A stretch of 64,000 nucleotides of DNA from Sva-07 sp963829585. Its GTDB lineage: Bacteria > Actinomycetota > Acidimicrobiia > Acidimicrobiales > Ilumatobacteraceae. How positions within the stretch are numbered: position 1 is the stretch's first letter; every line of letters starts with the position of its first letter. The position numbers were made by a program, and so were the translations under genes. A model generated the notes under the pieces. It was given only the letters and a program-made list of their open reading frames with translations, did not search any database and was not told the origin of the DNA. The stretch is from contig CAWHJD010000029.1 in assembly GCA_963829585.1 (NCBI GenBank), positions 124,001-188,000 on the forward strand, written 5' to 3'. This document shows, in pieces, positions 17,285 through 27,526 of this stretch.

Positions 17285-19642
17285 CTACGACGCACCGCTC
17301 CCGCCACCCTGATCCGCGGCGGCGTCGCGACGCTCCGTCCGGAGTGCGTCGCACACCGGAGGGGTCCCCGTCAGCTCGCCGACGACGGGGGCGAGCGGTG
17401 CGTCCGGATGGTGCATCTTCGCCTCTCCTGCCTGGATCGCTTCGAGCAGGTGGATCGACACGTCGGCCACGCGGACCTGGTCCTCCTCGAAGCCGGCACC
17501 CTTCACGCCGTCGTCGAGCATGATGTAGCAGAACGGGCACGCCGTCGCGACCCGGCTCGCGCCGGTGGAGATCGCCTCCGCCGCACGCTCGTCGTTGACC
17601 TTCGTGCCGGTGTTCTCCTCCATCCACATGCGCGCGCCGCCGGCGCCACAGCACATGCCCTTGGTGCCGTTGCGCGGCATCTCGACGACGTCGACGCCCT
17701 TGATCGAGGCGACCACCTTGCGCGGTGCGAGGTACACGTCGTTGTGGCGACCCAGGTAGCACGAGTCGTGATACGTGATGCGCTCTTCGAGCGTGGCCTG
17801 GCTCACGTCGAGCTGGCCCGACTCGATGAGTTGCTCGAGCAGCTGCGTGTGGTGGACCACTTCGTAGTTGCCGCCGATCTGCGGGTACTCGTTGAGCAGC
17901 GTGTTGAAGCAGTGCGGACACTGGGTGATGATCTTCTTCACGCCCATGCCGTTGAGCATCTCGACGTTGGGCTGGGCGAGCATCTGGAACAGGTACTCGT
18001 TGCCCGACCGGCGAGCGGAGTCGCCGGTGCACATCTCGGACGGACCGAGGATCGACACGTCGATGCCGGCTCGACGCAGCAGCTGCGCCATTGCCTGGGT
18101 GACCTTCTTGTTCTTGTCGTCGAACGATCCGGCACAACCGACCCAGTAGAGGTACTCCGACTGCAGTGCCTCACCCGGATCGACGATGGTCACACCGTCG
18201 ATCCCGTCGGCCCAGTCGCCGCGCTCACCCTGGTTCATGCCCCAGGGGTTGCTCTGGTTCTCCATCGCCCGGTACGCGTTGCCGAGTTCGGCGGGGAAGT
18301 TCGACTCCATCAGCGAGAGGTACCGCCGCATGTCGAAGATCTTGTCGGTGATCTCGATGTTGACGGGGCAGATCTCGTCGCACGCCTTGCACGTGGTGCA
18401 CGCCCAGATCTCCTCGGGGGTGATCCGTTCGAACAGCGAGTTGGCGGTGACCGTGATCTCGCTGTCGACGCCGATGGGCGCGCTGACCACGGGGGTGCCC
18501 GTCGCTGCCATGACCTCGCCCGCCTTGAGGACGATCTCGCGGGGGTCGAGGGGCTTGCCGGTGGCGTGGGCCGGGCACACACTCGTGCAGCGACCGCACA
18601 TCGTGCAGGCATCGAGGTCGAGCAGTTGCTTCCAGGTGAAGTCCTCGATCGACGACGCACCGAAGCTCTCGAGTTCGGTCTCCTCGAGGTTCGGCATGGG
18701 CCGCATGGCGCCCTTCGGACGGTCCTTGTCGGACAGGTACATGTTGAGCGGCGAGGTGAAGATGTGGCGCAGCATCGTGATCGGCAGGAGCGCGAGGAAC
18801 ACGATGAACGACACGACGTGCACGATCCACATCCACTGGTGCCAGTCACCCAGCGTCGAGAGCGACCACCCGTCGACGAGGGTGGCGAGCGGATAGCCGA
18901 TGAACGACCACTTCTCGTAGCTCGGGGTGCCTTCGTCGGCGATCCGGAACATCTCGGCACCGAAGCCGGTGACTCCGATGGCGAAGAAGGTGGCGAGGAT
19001 CGCGGCGTGTTCGGGCTTCGACTTGATCCGGATGCGGTAGGGCCGCTGGACGTAGCGGCGAACGATGGCCCACACGATGCCGCCGAGGAACACGAGGCCA
19101 GCGGCATCGCCGACGAAGCTGTAGGCCTGATACGTGGTGCCGTGGAGGAACTTGAGTGCCTCGGGCATCTGGTGGTCGACCTCGAGGATCGTGGTGACCC
19201 CGAGCAGCACGAGGAACCCGAAGTAGATCATCGAGTGCATCAGGCCCGCACCGCTGTCACGCAGCAGCGTCTGCATGTAGGCGCCGGCACGGAAGTCCTT
19301 CAGCCGCTTCGCGGCGTTCTTCGAGGTGGTGTGGCGTTGCGCCGGGGCGCCGCGTTCCCAGTTCTTCATCCGGTTGGCGAACATGAACGCACCCCAGATG
19401 ACCATCACCGGGATGATCGTGTAGAACGCGATGATCATCGGCCCGGGGATGCCACCGAACACCTTGCGGTGGATGGCGTTGTCGTTCTCCCAGCCGGTGA
19501 TCTGCGGCAGCACGCCCGACACCATGATGAAGATGCCCATCGCGATGCCGAGCACCAGGGCGAGCTGGTTCGGCTTGACCCGCTTGGGTGCCTTCGGTGC
19601 TCCGTCGGCGGTCGTCTCGTCGTGTTCGACTGTCGTGCTCAT
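17285..19642 (-). CDS. EtfD-like membrane (Fe-S) oxidoreductase, ETF:menaquinone type
   Basis: A 785-residue fusion of a membrane domain to heterodisulfide-reductase-like modules. Residues about 25-300 hold about six membrane helices like the NarI gamma domain. Two ferredoxin motifs follow: CTMCGRCTSVCP at 346-357 and CTTCKACDEICP at 415-426. Two cysteine-rich CCG domains follow, the second ending in GMCCGAGG and SRVATACPFCY. The arrangement matches mycobacterial EtfD (Rv0338c), which accepts electrons from ETF during acyl-CoA beta-oxidation and passes them to menaquinone. Function is inferred from that similarity. The acyl-CoA dehydrogenase at the left edge is a possible upstream donor. ATG 19642 gives a cytoplasmic N-terminal tail. 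Confidence 0.9.
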   Translation of the reverse strand: MSTTVEHDETTADGAPKAPKRVKPNQLALVLGIAMGIFIMVSGVLPQITGWENDNAIHRKVFGGIPGPMIIAFYTIIPVMVIWGAFMFANRMKNWERGAPAQRHTTSKNAAKRLKDFRAGAYMQTLLRDSGAGLMHSMIYFGFLVLLGVTTILEVDHQMPEALKFLHGTTYQAYSFVGDAAGLVFLGGIVWAIVRRYVQRPYRIRIKSKPEHAAILATFFAIGVTGFGAEMFRIADEGTPSYEKWSFIGYPLATLVDGWSLSTLGDWHQWMWIVHVVSFIVFLALLPITMLRHIFTSPLNMYLSDKDRPKGAMRPMPNLEETELESFGASSIEDFTWKQLLDLDACTMCGRCTSVCPAHATGKPLDPREIVLKAGEVMAATGTPVVSAPIGVDSEITVTANSLFERITPEEIWACTTCKACDEICPVNIEITDKIFDMRRYLSLMESNFPAELGNAYRAMENQSNPWGMNQGERGDWADGIDGVTIVDPGEALQSEYLYWVGCAGSFDDKNKKVTQAMAQLLRRAGIDVSILGPSEMCTGDSARRSGNEYLFQMLAQPNVEMLNGMGVKKIITQCPHCFNTLLNEYPQIGGNYEVVHHTQLLEQLIESGQLDVSQATLEERITYHDSCYLGRHNDVYLAPRKVVASIKGVDVVEMPRNGTKGMCCGAGGARMWMEENTGTKVNDERAAEAISTGASRVATACPFCYIMLDDGVKGAGFEEDQVRVADVSIHLLEAIQAGEAKMHHPDAPLAPVVGELTGTPPVCDALRTERRDAAADQGGGSGAS

Positions 19643-19695
19643 GTCGGCGGCAACGCTAGTCGTTGGCCGCTCACACGATCATTTCGAGTCGAGGA

Positions 19696-20121
19696 TCAGC
19701 CGAAGTACTGGCGGTCGAGATCGCGGATGCGTGCGGCCAGAGCGGCCAACAACTTGTGGGTGATCGCCGGAACCGAATCGAGCACGCCGAGGAACCGGCG
19801 CTGGTCGATCACGAGCAGTGTGCAGTCGGTTGCGCACACGGCGGTGGCCGTGCGTGGACCGTGGTCGAGGAGCGACAGTTCACCCACGACCGATCCGGGT
19901 CCGAGCGTTGCGACCTTGCGATTGTTCCGCTTGATGTCGACGTCGCCGTCGATCACGACGAACGCTTCGCGTCCCGTCTGTCCCTGATCGACGATGAGGG
20001 TGCCCGCCGTCATGCGGATCTCGTCGCTGGCCCTGGCCACCTTCTCGAGTTCCTTCGTGCTGCACCCGCTGAAGAGTGGAACCGTACGGAGCGTTTCCAG
20101 ATGCTGTTTCTTGCTCGCCAT
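19696..20121 (-). CDS. cyclic-nucleotide-binding-domain protein (no DNA-binding domain)
   Basis: A 141-residue stand-alone cNMP-binding fold. Signature blocks are VPLFSGCSTKELEKVA, GTLIVDQGQTGREAFVVIDG and GPGSVVGELSLLDHGPRTATAV. The last contains the GELxLLDxxPRTA phosphate-binding cassette, so cyclic nucleotide or a similar effector can probably bind. It lacks the helix-turn-helix of CRP, so it acts through protein contacts rather than as a direct transcription factor. The gene is 53 bases upstream of etfD-like on the same strand and may be co-transcribed, hinting at a regulatory link with energy metabolism; this is inference only. Confidence 0.85.
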   Translation of the reverse strand: MASKKQHLETLRTVPLFSGCSTKELEKVARASDEIRMTAGTLIVDQGQTGREAFVVIDGDVDIKRNNRKVATLGPGSVVGELSLLDHGPRTATAVCATDCTLLVIDQRRFLGVLDSVPAITHKLLAALAARIRDLDRQYFG

Positions 20122-20192
20122 GCGTCGCACACTAGGCGGTTTCGCGCGCGGATGAGCAGCGGACGCAGCTGGTGTCGCGAAGAACCCGCTGC

Positions 20193-20942
20193 TCAGGCGG
20201 TGCCGGCCTGTGCGGCGACCGCGGCGGCGGCGGCCGCGACAGCTTCGGCATCGCCCAGATAAGCGGCCTCGGTGACGACGAGCCGGTCGTCGAAGGAGTA
20301 CGACCGCGGTGCACCCGTCGGGATGTTGATGTCGGAGATGTCGTCGTCGCTGACGTTCTCCAGGTGCTTGAGCAGCGCCCGCAACGAGTTGCCGTGGGCC
20401 GTCACCAACACGTTCATGCCGCCCATCAATTGTGGTGCGATCCGGTCGTACCAGTAGGGAAGCACTCGGTCGACGACGTCCTTGAGACATTCGCTCGCCG
20501 GAAGCACGTCGGGAGGGAGGTGGGCGTAGCGAGGGTCGTTGATCGGATGCTCGGGGCTGTCGAGGTCGACGGGGGGCGGAGGCGTCGCGTACCCGCGCCG
20601 CCAGGCGTGCACCTGCTCGGCGCCGTGACGCGCGGTGGTCTCCTTCTTGTCGAGTCCCTGGAGGGCGCCGTAGTGGCGCTCGTTGAGCCGCCAGCTCCGC
20701 TCGACGGGCAGCCACGACTGATCCATCGCCTCGAGGGCGAGGTTCTGCGTCACGACCGCGCGTGTCTGCAGCGACGTGTGCGACGTGTCGAATCGCAGAC
20801 CCGCCTCGGCCATCGTCACGCCGGCGGCGGTGGCCTCGGCGGCGCCCTTGTCGGTGAGCGGAACGTCGTGCCAGCCGGTGAACAGGTTCTTCAGGTTCCA
20901 TTCCGACTGGCCGTGGCGGAGGATGACGAGCGTTCCGGTCAT
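20193..20942 (-). CDS. gpmA: 2,3-bisphosphoglycerate-dependent phosphoglycerate mutase
   Basis: A 249-residue glycolytic and gluconeogenic mutase interconverting 2- and 3-phosphoglycerate. LVILRHGQSEWN contains the catalytic His in RHG at the N-terminus; NLFTGWHDVPLT, LNERHYGALQG and VTAHGNSLRAL complete the histidine-phosphatase active site. Length and the NERHYGALQG motif fit the dPGM (GpmA) subgroup rather than general phosphatases. The ATG at 20942 places the RHG motif correctly; the upstream open frame is Gly/Thr-rich filler. An Ala-rich tail follows the last conserved strand. It diverges from the peptidase starting at 21043. Confidence 0.95.
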   Translation of the reverse strand: MTGTLVILRHGQSEWNLKNLFTGWHDVPLTDKGAAEATAAGVTMAEAGLRFDTSHTSLQTRAVVTQNLALEAMDQSWLPVERSWRLNERHYGALQGLDKKETTARHGAEQVHAWRRGYATPPPPVDLDSPEHPINDPRYAHLPPDVLPASECLKDVVDRVLPYWYDRIAPQLMGGMNVLVTAHGNSLRALLKHLENVSDDDISDINIPTGAPRSYSFDDRLVVTEAAYLGDAEAVAAAAAAVAAQAGTA

Positions 20943-21042
20943 GGTGCCGATCGTACCGACCGTGGGCGTGCCGTGTCCGATGGCATGGCCGGCGACCATC
21001 GTTCGACCGCCCCGCGACCGGAACACGCATAGGGTTTCCGGC

Positions 21043-22736
21043 GTGACCGGCCAGATCGAGTACGAGTTCGACCGTTACCTGCGCTACGACGAACTCGTCG
21101 GGTGGGTCGATCAGTTGGCAGCGGCGAACCCCGACCTGCTGGCGGTGGAGACGTACGGCCGCTCGTACGAGGGTCGGGACCTGTTCCTCGTGACCGTGAC
21201 CGACGCGTCGACCGGCAGCCACGACACGAAGCCGGCGCACTGGATCGACGCGAGCATCCACGCCGTCGAACTCACCGCAACGGTGGCGGCGTGCCGCGTC
21301 CTGCAGCGTCTCGTCGACGGATTCCGATCGGGTGACGACACGATCTCCCGAGCGTTGCGTACGCGCACGTTCTACGTCGTGCCGCGGGTCAATCCCGACG
21401 GCGCCGAATGGGTGCTCGCCGACCGTCCCCGCTTTCGTCGCTCGAGCGTGCGACCGTGGCCGTTCGCCGATGCCCATCGTTGGCCCGGTCTGCACGAGGA
21501 GGACGTCGACGGCGACGGCCGGATCCTGGAGATGCGATTCCCCGACCCGGACGGGCCCTGGATCGCCCACCCCGACGACGCCGCGGGTGCTCGTCCCCGT
21601 TCCCCCCGCCGGGGTCGCGGAAGGCACGGTGCGGTACCGGGTGCTCGGCGAAGGGGTCATCGAGGACTTCGACGGCTTCACCATTCCCGCACCGCGGGCG
21701 CCCGAGGGGCTCGACCTCAATCGGAACTTCCCCGCTGGGTGGGGCAGCAAGGTGACGGGCTCGGGGGATCATCCGTTGTCGGAACCCGAGATCGATGCCC
21801 TGGTCCGAGCGATGGTCGCGCGGCCCAACATCTGCGGCTTCAACGCCTTCCACACCAGCGGAGGCGTGCTGCTGCGGCCGTCGTCGACCGTGCCCGATGC
21901 GAAGCTGCCGCCGGCGGACCTGTGGACGTGGAAGCAGCTGGCCGCGATCGGCACCGAACTCACCGGCTATCCCTCACACTCGCTTGTACGAGGACTTCAC
22001 GTGGGACACCTCGGAGACCATGAGCGGTGCTTCCGACGACTGGGCGTACGAACACCTCGGCGTCTTCAGCTGGACCACCGAGTTCTGGGACATCGTGCAG
22101 CAGGCCACGGGCCACAAGCAGTCGACCCACTTCTGGTACACGGGCCCGACCGACGACGAGCGCCTGGCGGTTGCGCAGTGGCTCGACCGCCAGGGCGGCG
22201 AGGCCGACCGGGGATTCGTCGACTGGTACCCGTTCGAACATCCCCAACTGGGCCCGGTGGAGCTCGGTGGCTTCAACCACCTCCACTCGTGGACGAACCC
22301 GCCGCTCTCGATGCTGTGTGACGAGGTCGACCGCCATGCCGACTTCGCCGTCGCGCAGGCCCTCGCCGCTCCGTGCATCCGGATCGGACACACAGCGGTC
22401 GAGGCGGTCGGTGACGGGACGTGGCGGGTGACGGTCGGTGTCGCCAACGTCGGCTGGCTGCCGACGACCGTCACCGCGCACGCGGCCGTCCACGACCTCG
22501 TCCGCCCGATCGTCGCCGACCTCGAGGGGCCGGGCGTGCGTGTGCTCGACGGCCAGGCGCGACGTCAACTCGGCCAGCTGAGCGGGTCGTCGTCGGTGCG
22601 CCTCGGTGCGGGCGGCACACCCGATCGAACCACGTGCAGTTGGCTGGTCGCTGCGGCGCCGGGCACGGAGGTGACCGTGACGGCCCGCCATCAGCGAGCG
22701 GGCACCGACGTCGTCACGATCCCGCTCGCCATCTGA
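21043..22736 (+). CDS. M14 family zinc carboxypeptidase, two frame breaks as sequenced
   Basis: About 564 residues when joined over two one-base errors near 21583-21592 and 21984-21985. The zinc site is SIHAVELT (HxxE) plus a distal His in FHTSGG, with RVNPDGAEW and GLDLNRNFP as family blocks, and TTEFWD supplies a catalytic Glu. After residue about 400 a C-terminal beta-rich domain resembles those found in larger M14 proteins. Enzymes of this type remove C-terminal residues from peptides. No signal peptide is evident, so cytoplasmic action is likely. GTG 21043 is used. Without correction it would be read as three overlapping ORFs. Confidence 0.85.
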
Positions 22737-22770
22737 CCGCCCACCACACCCTCCCCACACGCCACCTACC

Positions 22771-22825
22771 CCCGAAATTCTCCTCGGAGTGCGCGCTCAG
22801 CGCGCACCGGGAGGAGAATTTCGGG
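22771..22825. repeat. long imperfect palindrome (intergenic repeat copy 1)
   Basis: The outer arms CCCGAAATTCTCCTC (22771-22785) and GAGGAGAATTTCGGG (22811-22825) are exact complements. Inside them TGCGCGCT-C-AGCGCGCA (22790-22806) is a second perfect palindrome. A related copy lies at 56733-56786. It sits between the peptidase stop and the cdd start, and can fold into a long hairpin on either strand. Confidence 0.8.
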
Positions 22826-22838
22826 AGATGATGGGGGG

Positions 22839-23252
22839 ATGAGTGACGCGGGGCCTGATCCGGAATTGCTGGCGGCGGCGACGCGGGCACATCTCGCGGC
22901 CTACTGCCCGTACTCGCACTACCGGGTGGGGGCGGCGATCCGGACCGGGTCGGGGGCCGTGATCGTGGGGTGCAACGTGGAGAACGCCGCCTATCCGCTC
23001 GGCTCGTGTGCCGAAGCGGGTGCGATCGCAGCGATGGTCGTGGCGGGGGAACAGTCGATCGTCGAGATCGTCGTGGTGACCGACGGCGACACGCCCGGCA
23101 CACCGTGCGGGGGATGCCGCCAGCGCCTGCGCGAGTTCGCCGCGCCGGACGTGGTCGTCCATTCGGTCGCCGCGTCCGGTGGCACGGTCACGATGACCAT
23201 GGCCGATCTGCTCCCTCACTCGTTCGGGCCGGAGTTCCTGCACAACGATTGA
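22839..23252 (+). CDS. cdd: cytidine deaminase
   Basis: A 137-residue zinc-dependent cytidine/deoxycytidine deaminase. Active-site motifs are the CAEAGAI block with catalytic Glu and first zinc Cys, and PCGGCRQ with the other two zinc Cys residues. CPYSHYRVGAA and NVENAAYPLG bind the nucleoside. It salvages cytidine to uridine and complements dcd in pyrimidine metabolism. ATG 22839 follows a G-rich stretch. A long palindromic repeat ends 13 bases upstream and may affect its expression. The dnaK HAIR element begins 8 bases after the stop. Confidence 0.94.
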   Translation: MSDAGPDPELLAAATRAHLAAYCPYSHYRVGAAIRTGSGAVIVGCNVENAAYPLGSCAEAGAIAAMVVAGEQSIVEIVVVTDGDTPGTPCGGCRQRLREFAAPDVVVHSVAASGGTVTMTMADLLPHSFGPEFLHND

Positions 23253-23259
23253 ACACGAA

Positions 23260-23280
23260 GTTGAGTCGTCATGACTCAAG
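23260..23280. promoter_or_regulatory. HAIR operator (HspR binding site) of the dnaK operon
   Basis: GTTGAGT, seven bases, ACTCAAG: this matches the HspR-associated inverted repeat CTTGAGT-N7-ACTCAAG with one mismatch. hspR is the last gene of the downstream operon, so autorepression is expected as in Streptomyces and Mycobacterium. Confidence 0.88.
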
Positions 23281-23296
23281 AAATCTCACTCCGATG

Positions 23297-23325
23297 TTGC
23301 GACCAGGGCTGATGAGTCGTATGGT
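23297..23325 (+). promoter_or_regulatory. sigma-70-like dnaK promoter
   Basis: TTGCGA (23297-23302) and TATGGT (23320-23325) are spaced 17 bases. The pair sits just downstream of the HAIR operator and about 42 bases before the dnaK ATG. Confidence 0.55.
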
Positions 23326-23366
23326 GGTGTCGTCCCCCACACGACATTCGCAACAGGAGCAACATC

Positions 23367-25220
<1,854 letters not shown>

Positions 25221-25227
25221 GGCGCTG

Positions 25228-25851
25228 ATGGACGGCGACATGGTCGACCCGCCCGAGAAGCCTGACGAGGATCTCGCTGCGCCCGGCGACGAGTTCGACG
25301 AGGTCACCGACGTCATCGACGACCTCGCCGAACGGGCCAGCGAGATCGACGACGTGACCGACTCGGTGGTGCGCCCGGCCGCAGCGGCCGACGACGGCTT
25401 CGACGCGATCGTCGGCGAGATCGACTATTCCGACGTCGACGTCCCGGCGCTGCTTGCGGAGTGCGAGGAGTACAAGGGCATGGCGCAGCGCGTCCAGGCC
25501 GACTTCGACAACTACCGCAAGCGTTCGGCGGCGCAGTCGCTCGTCGAGGCCGATCGGGCGTCGGGGCGCCTTGCCGAGGCGCTGCTCCCGGTGCTCGACG
25601 CCGCCGAGGCAGCGTTCCTTCGTCATCCCGACGAGGTCGGCCCGCTGCTCAATCAGATGCTGGTCGAACTCAAGAAGCACGGCCTGGAGATCATCGATCT
25701 CGAGGGTCAGCTGTTCGATCCGGAATTCGCCGAGGCCGTGGCCCATGAGCCCGGCGATGGTGGCGAGCCGGTGGTGTCGGAGGTGCTGCGCAGCGGCTAC
25801 ACCTGGAAGGGCAGGGTTCTGCGCCCCGCCATGGTCAAGACGAAGGACTGA
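25228..25851 (+). CDS. grpE: nucleotide exchange factor GrpE
   Basis: A 207-residue GrpE. An acidic N-terminal stretch of about 70 residues precedes the coiled-coil start EYKGMAQRVQADFDNYRKRS. The beta-wing domain contains FDPEFAEAVAHEPG and a final VVSEVLRSGYTWKGRVLRPA, the family signature. It releases ADP from DnaK and acts as a thermosensor. It starts 7 bases after the dnaK stop in the same operon, and a strong palindrome separates it from dnaJ. Confidence 0.96.
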   Translation: MDGDMVDPPEKPDEDLAAPGDEFDEVTDVIDDLAERASEIDDVTDSVVRPAAAADDGFDAIVGEIDYSDVDVPALLAECEEYKGMAQRVQADFDNYRKRSAAQSLVEADRASGRLAEALLPVLDAAEAAFLRHPDEVGPLLNQMLVELKKHGLEIIDLEGQLFDPEFAEAVAHEPGDGGEPVVSEVLRSGYTWKGRVLRPAMVKTKD

Positions 25852-25852
25852 G

Positions 25853-25885
25853 CGTCGCGATCGGGGTCTGACCCCGATCGCGACG
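25853..25885. repeat. perfect 16-bp inverted repeat between grpE and dnaJ
   Basis: CGTCGCGATCGGGGTC and its exact complement flank a single T. The core GGGGTC-N-GACCCC followed by GATCGCGA also occurs after clpB (52555-52575), so it belongs to a dispersed palindromic family. Within the operon it could be an attenuator or mRNA-processing hairpin. Confidence 0.8.
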
Positions 25886-25914
25886 CGGCGAGTCGAGGGA
25901 GGAGGTGATCACCG

Positions 25915-27051
25915 ATGGCTGCACAGCGTGAATGGTTCGAGAAGGACTACTACAAGACGCTCGGCGTCGAGAAGAGCGCGACCGCCAAGGAGATCACCAA
26001 GGCGTACCGCAAGCTCGCCCGCGACCTGCACCCCGACAAGAACCCCGGTGACGCCGTCGCCGAGGAGCGGTTCAAGGAACTCGCCTCGGCGTACGACGTG
26101 CTCGGCGACGAGGCCAAGCGCAAGGAGTACGACGAGGTCCGCTCCCTGGGGCCGATGGCCGGCATGGGCGGACGCGGTGCCCCCGGTGCCGGTGGGTTCA
26201 CGTTCAACGTCGACGACATGGGTGGCGGCGGTCTCGGTGACCTGTTCGGCAACATGTTCGGACGTGGCGCGCCGGGTCGCGGGCGAGGTGGCGCCGCCTC
26301 GGGCGTCGGCCCACGTCGTGGCGCCGACATCACCGCCCAGCTGACCGTCGACTTCAAGGACGCGGTCACCGGCATCACCACGACGCTCTATCTCACGACC
26401 GACGCACAGTGCTCCACGTGCAACGGGTCGGGTGCCAAGCCGGGCACGGTGCCCACCATGTGCTCGGCGTGTGGGGGTCGCGGCGTGGTCGACGACAACC
26501 AGGGCATGTTCTCGTTCTCGACGCCGTGTCGCGTCTGCGGTGGCCAGGGCGTGCGCATCGAGCATCCGTGTCCGACGTGCAGTGGCTCGGGCGTCGAGAA
26601 GCGCCAGCGAGAGGTCAAGACCCGAATCCCGGCCGGCGTCAAGGACGGCCAGACGATCCGCTTGAAGGGCCGAGGTGGTCCGGGCCGCAACGGCGGCCCG
26701 GCCGGCGACCTGTTCGTGGAACTCAAGGTGATGCCGCACCCGTTGTTCGGCCGCAGCGGCGACAACCTCACGGTCACGGTTCCCGTCACCTTCTCCGAGG
26801 CGGCGCTCGGTGGCGACATCGACGTTCCGACACTCGACGGCACCCGGGTGACGCTCCGCTTGAAGCCGGGAACCCAGACCGGCAGCCGTCACCGGGTGAA
26901 GGGCAAGGGCATCGAGACCAAGCACCACACCGGTGACCTGATCGTCACGGTCACCGTCCAGGTGCCGACCGATCTGACCGACGCCCAGCGGGCAGCGATC
27001 GAGCAGCTCGCTGCGGCGACTACCGTGAACCCCAGGAACACAATGTCATGA
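25915..27051 (+). CDS. dnaJ: chaperone DnaJ (Hsp40)
   Basis: A 378-residue type I DnaJ. The J domain has HPD at residues 39-41. A Gly/Phe-rich linker around 75-125 precedes four CxxCxGxG zinc repeats (CSTCNGSG, CSACGGRG, CRVCGGQG, CPTCSGSG) and a C-terminal substrate domain. It stimulates the DnaK ATPase and delivers unfolded clients. A strong GGAGGAGGTGATC ribosome-binding region lies upstream of ATG 25915. The stop overlaps the hspR start (ATGA). Confidence 0.97.
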   Translation: MAAQREWFEKDYYKTLGVEKSATAKEITKAYRKLARDLHPDKNPGDAVAEERFKELASAYDVLGDEAKRKEYDEVRSLGPMAGMGGRGAPGAGGFTFNVDDMGGGGLGDLFGNMFGRGAPGRGRGGAASGVGPRRGADITAQLTVDFKDAVTGITTTLYLTTDAQCSTCNGSGAKPGTVPTMCSACGGRGVVDDNQGMFSFSTPCRVCGGQGVRIEHPCPTCSGSGVEKRQREVKTRIPAGVKDGQTIRLKGRGGPGRNGGPAGDLFVELKVMPHPLFGRSGDNLTVTVPVTFSEAALGGDIDVPTLDGTRVTLRLKPGTQTGSRHRVKGKGIETKHHTGDLIVTVTVQVPTDLTDAQRAAIEQLAAATTVNPRNTMS

Positions 27052-27458
27052 CCACATCCGACACCAACGAGCGTTCCCGCACCCGGGCGGTCTATGTCAT
27101 CTCCGTGGCCGCGGAACTGGCGGGGATGCACCCGCAGACGCTGCGCATCTACGAGCGTCGTGGCCTGGTCACGCCGGCTCGTACCGAGGGCGGAAACCGG
27201 CGCTACAGCGACGCGGACATCGCGATCCTCCGACGGATCTCGGAACTGACCGACGAAGGCATGAACCTCGAAGGCATTCGTCGCGTCATGCATCTCGAGA
27301 TCGAGAACGCCCGGCTGCGAGCCGAACTCGATCATGCGCGTGACATCGCCAAGCATGCGATCGAAGCGGCAGAGGGCCGGCGCTCCGGGAGTGATCTGGT
27401 GCCGCTGCGTCAGGCGGTCGCCGTCTACGGCCAGCGCCCGTCGATCTTCGACGACTGA
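27048..27458 (+). CDS. hspR: heat-shock repressor HspR (MerR family)
   Basis: A 136-residue MerR-type regulator. The helix-turn-helix and wing lie in residues about 14-70 (AELAGMHPQTLRIYERRGLV, GGNRRYSDADIAILRR). A coiled-coil dimerisation helix follows. Position as the last gene of dnaK-grpE-dnaJ and the ATGA overlap with dnaJ are typical of HspR, which binds HAIR sites with DnaK as co-repressor. Targets here should be the HAIR at 23260 and possibly a degenerate site before clpB. A terminator-like hairpin follows. Confidence 0.95.
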   Translation: MTTSDTNERSRTRAVYVISVAAELAGMHPQTLRIYERRGLVTPARTEGGNRRYSDADIAILRRISELTDEGMNLEGIRRVMHLEIENARLRAELDHARDIAKHAIEAAEGRRSGSDLVPLRQAVAVYGQRPSIFDD

Positions 27459-27471
27459 ACGAGCCGCCGCC

Positions 27472-27524
27472 CCGGGTCGGGAGCCTGACCGGCTGGGACT
27501 CTGACCGTCGGGAGTCCGACCCGG
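27472..27524. terminator. hairpin between convergent hspR and the actin-fold-like gene
   Basis: CCGGGTCGG (27472-27480) pairs with CCGACCCGG (27516-27524). A nested alternative pairs GGACTC (27496-27501) with GAGTCC (27512-27517). It lies between two converging genes, so it is a probable bidirectional terminator. Confidence 0.6.
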
Positions 27525-27526
27525 CG

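Noticed and set aside
17408..19987. 859-codon plus-strand open frame
   Set aside because: Lies antisense to the well-supported EtfD-like gene; Arg/His/Asp-rich composition typical of GC-rich shadow frames.
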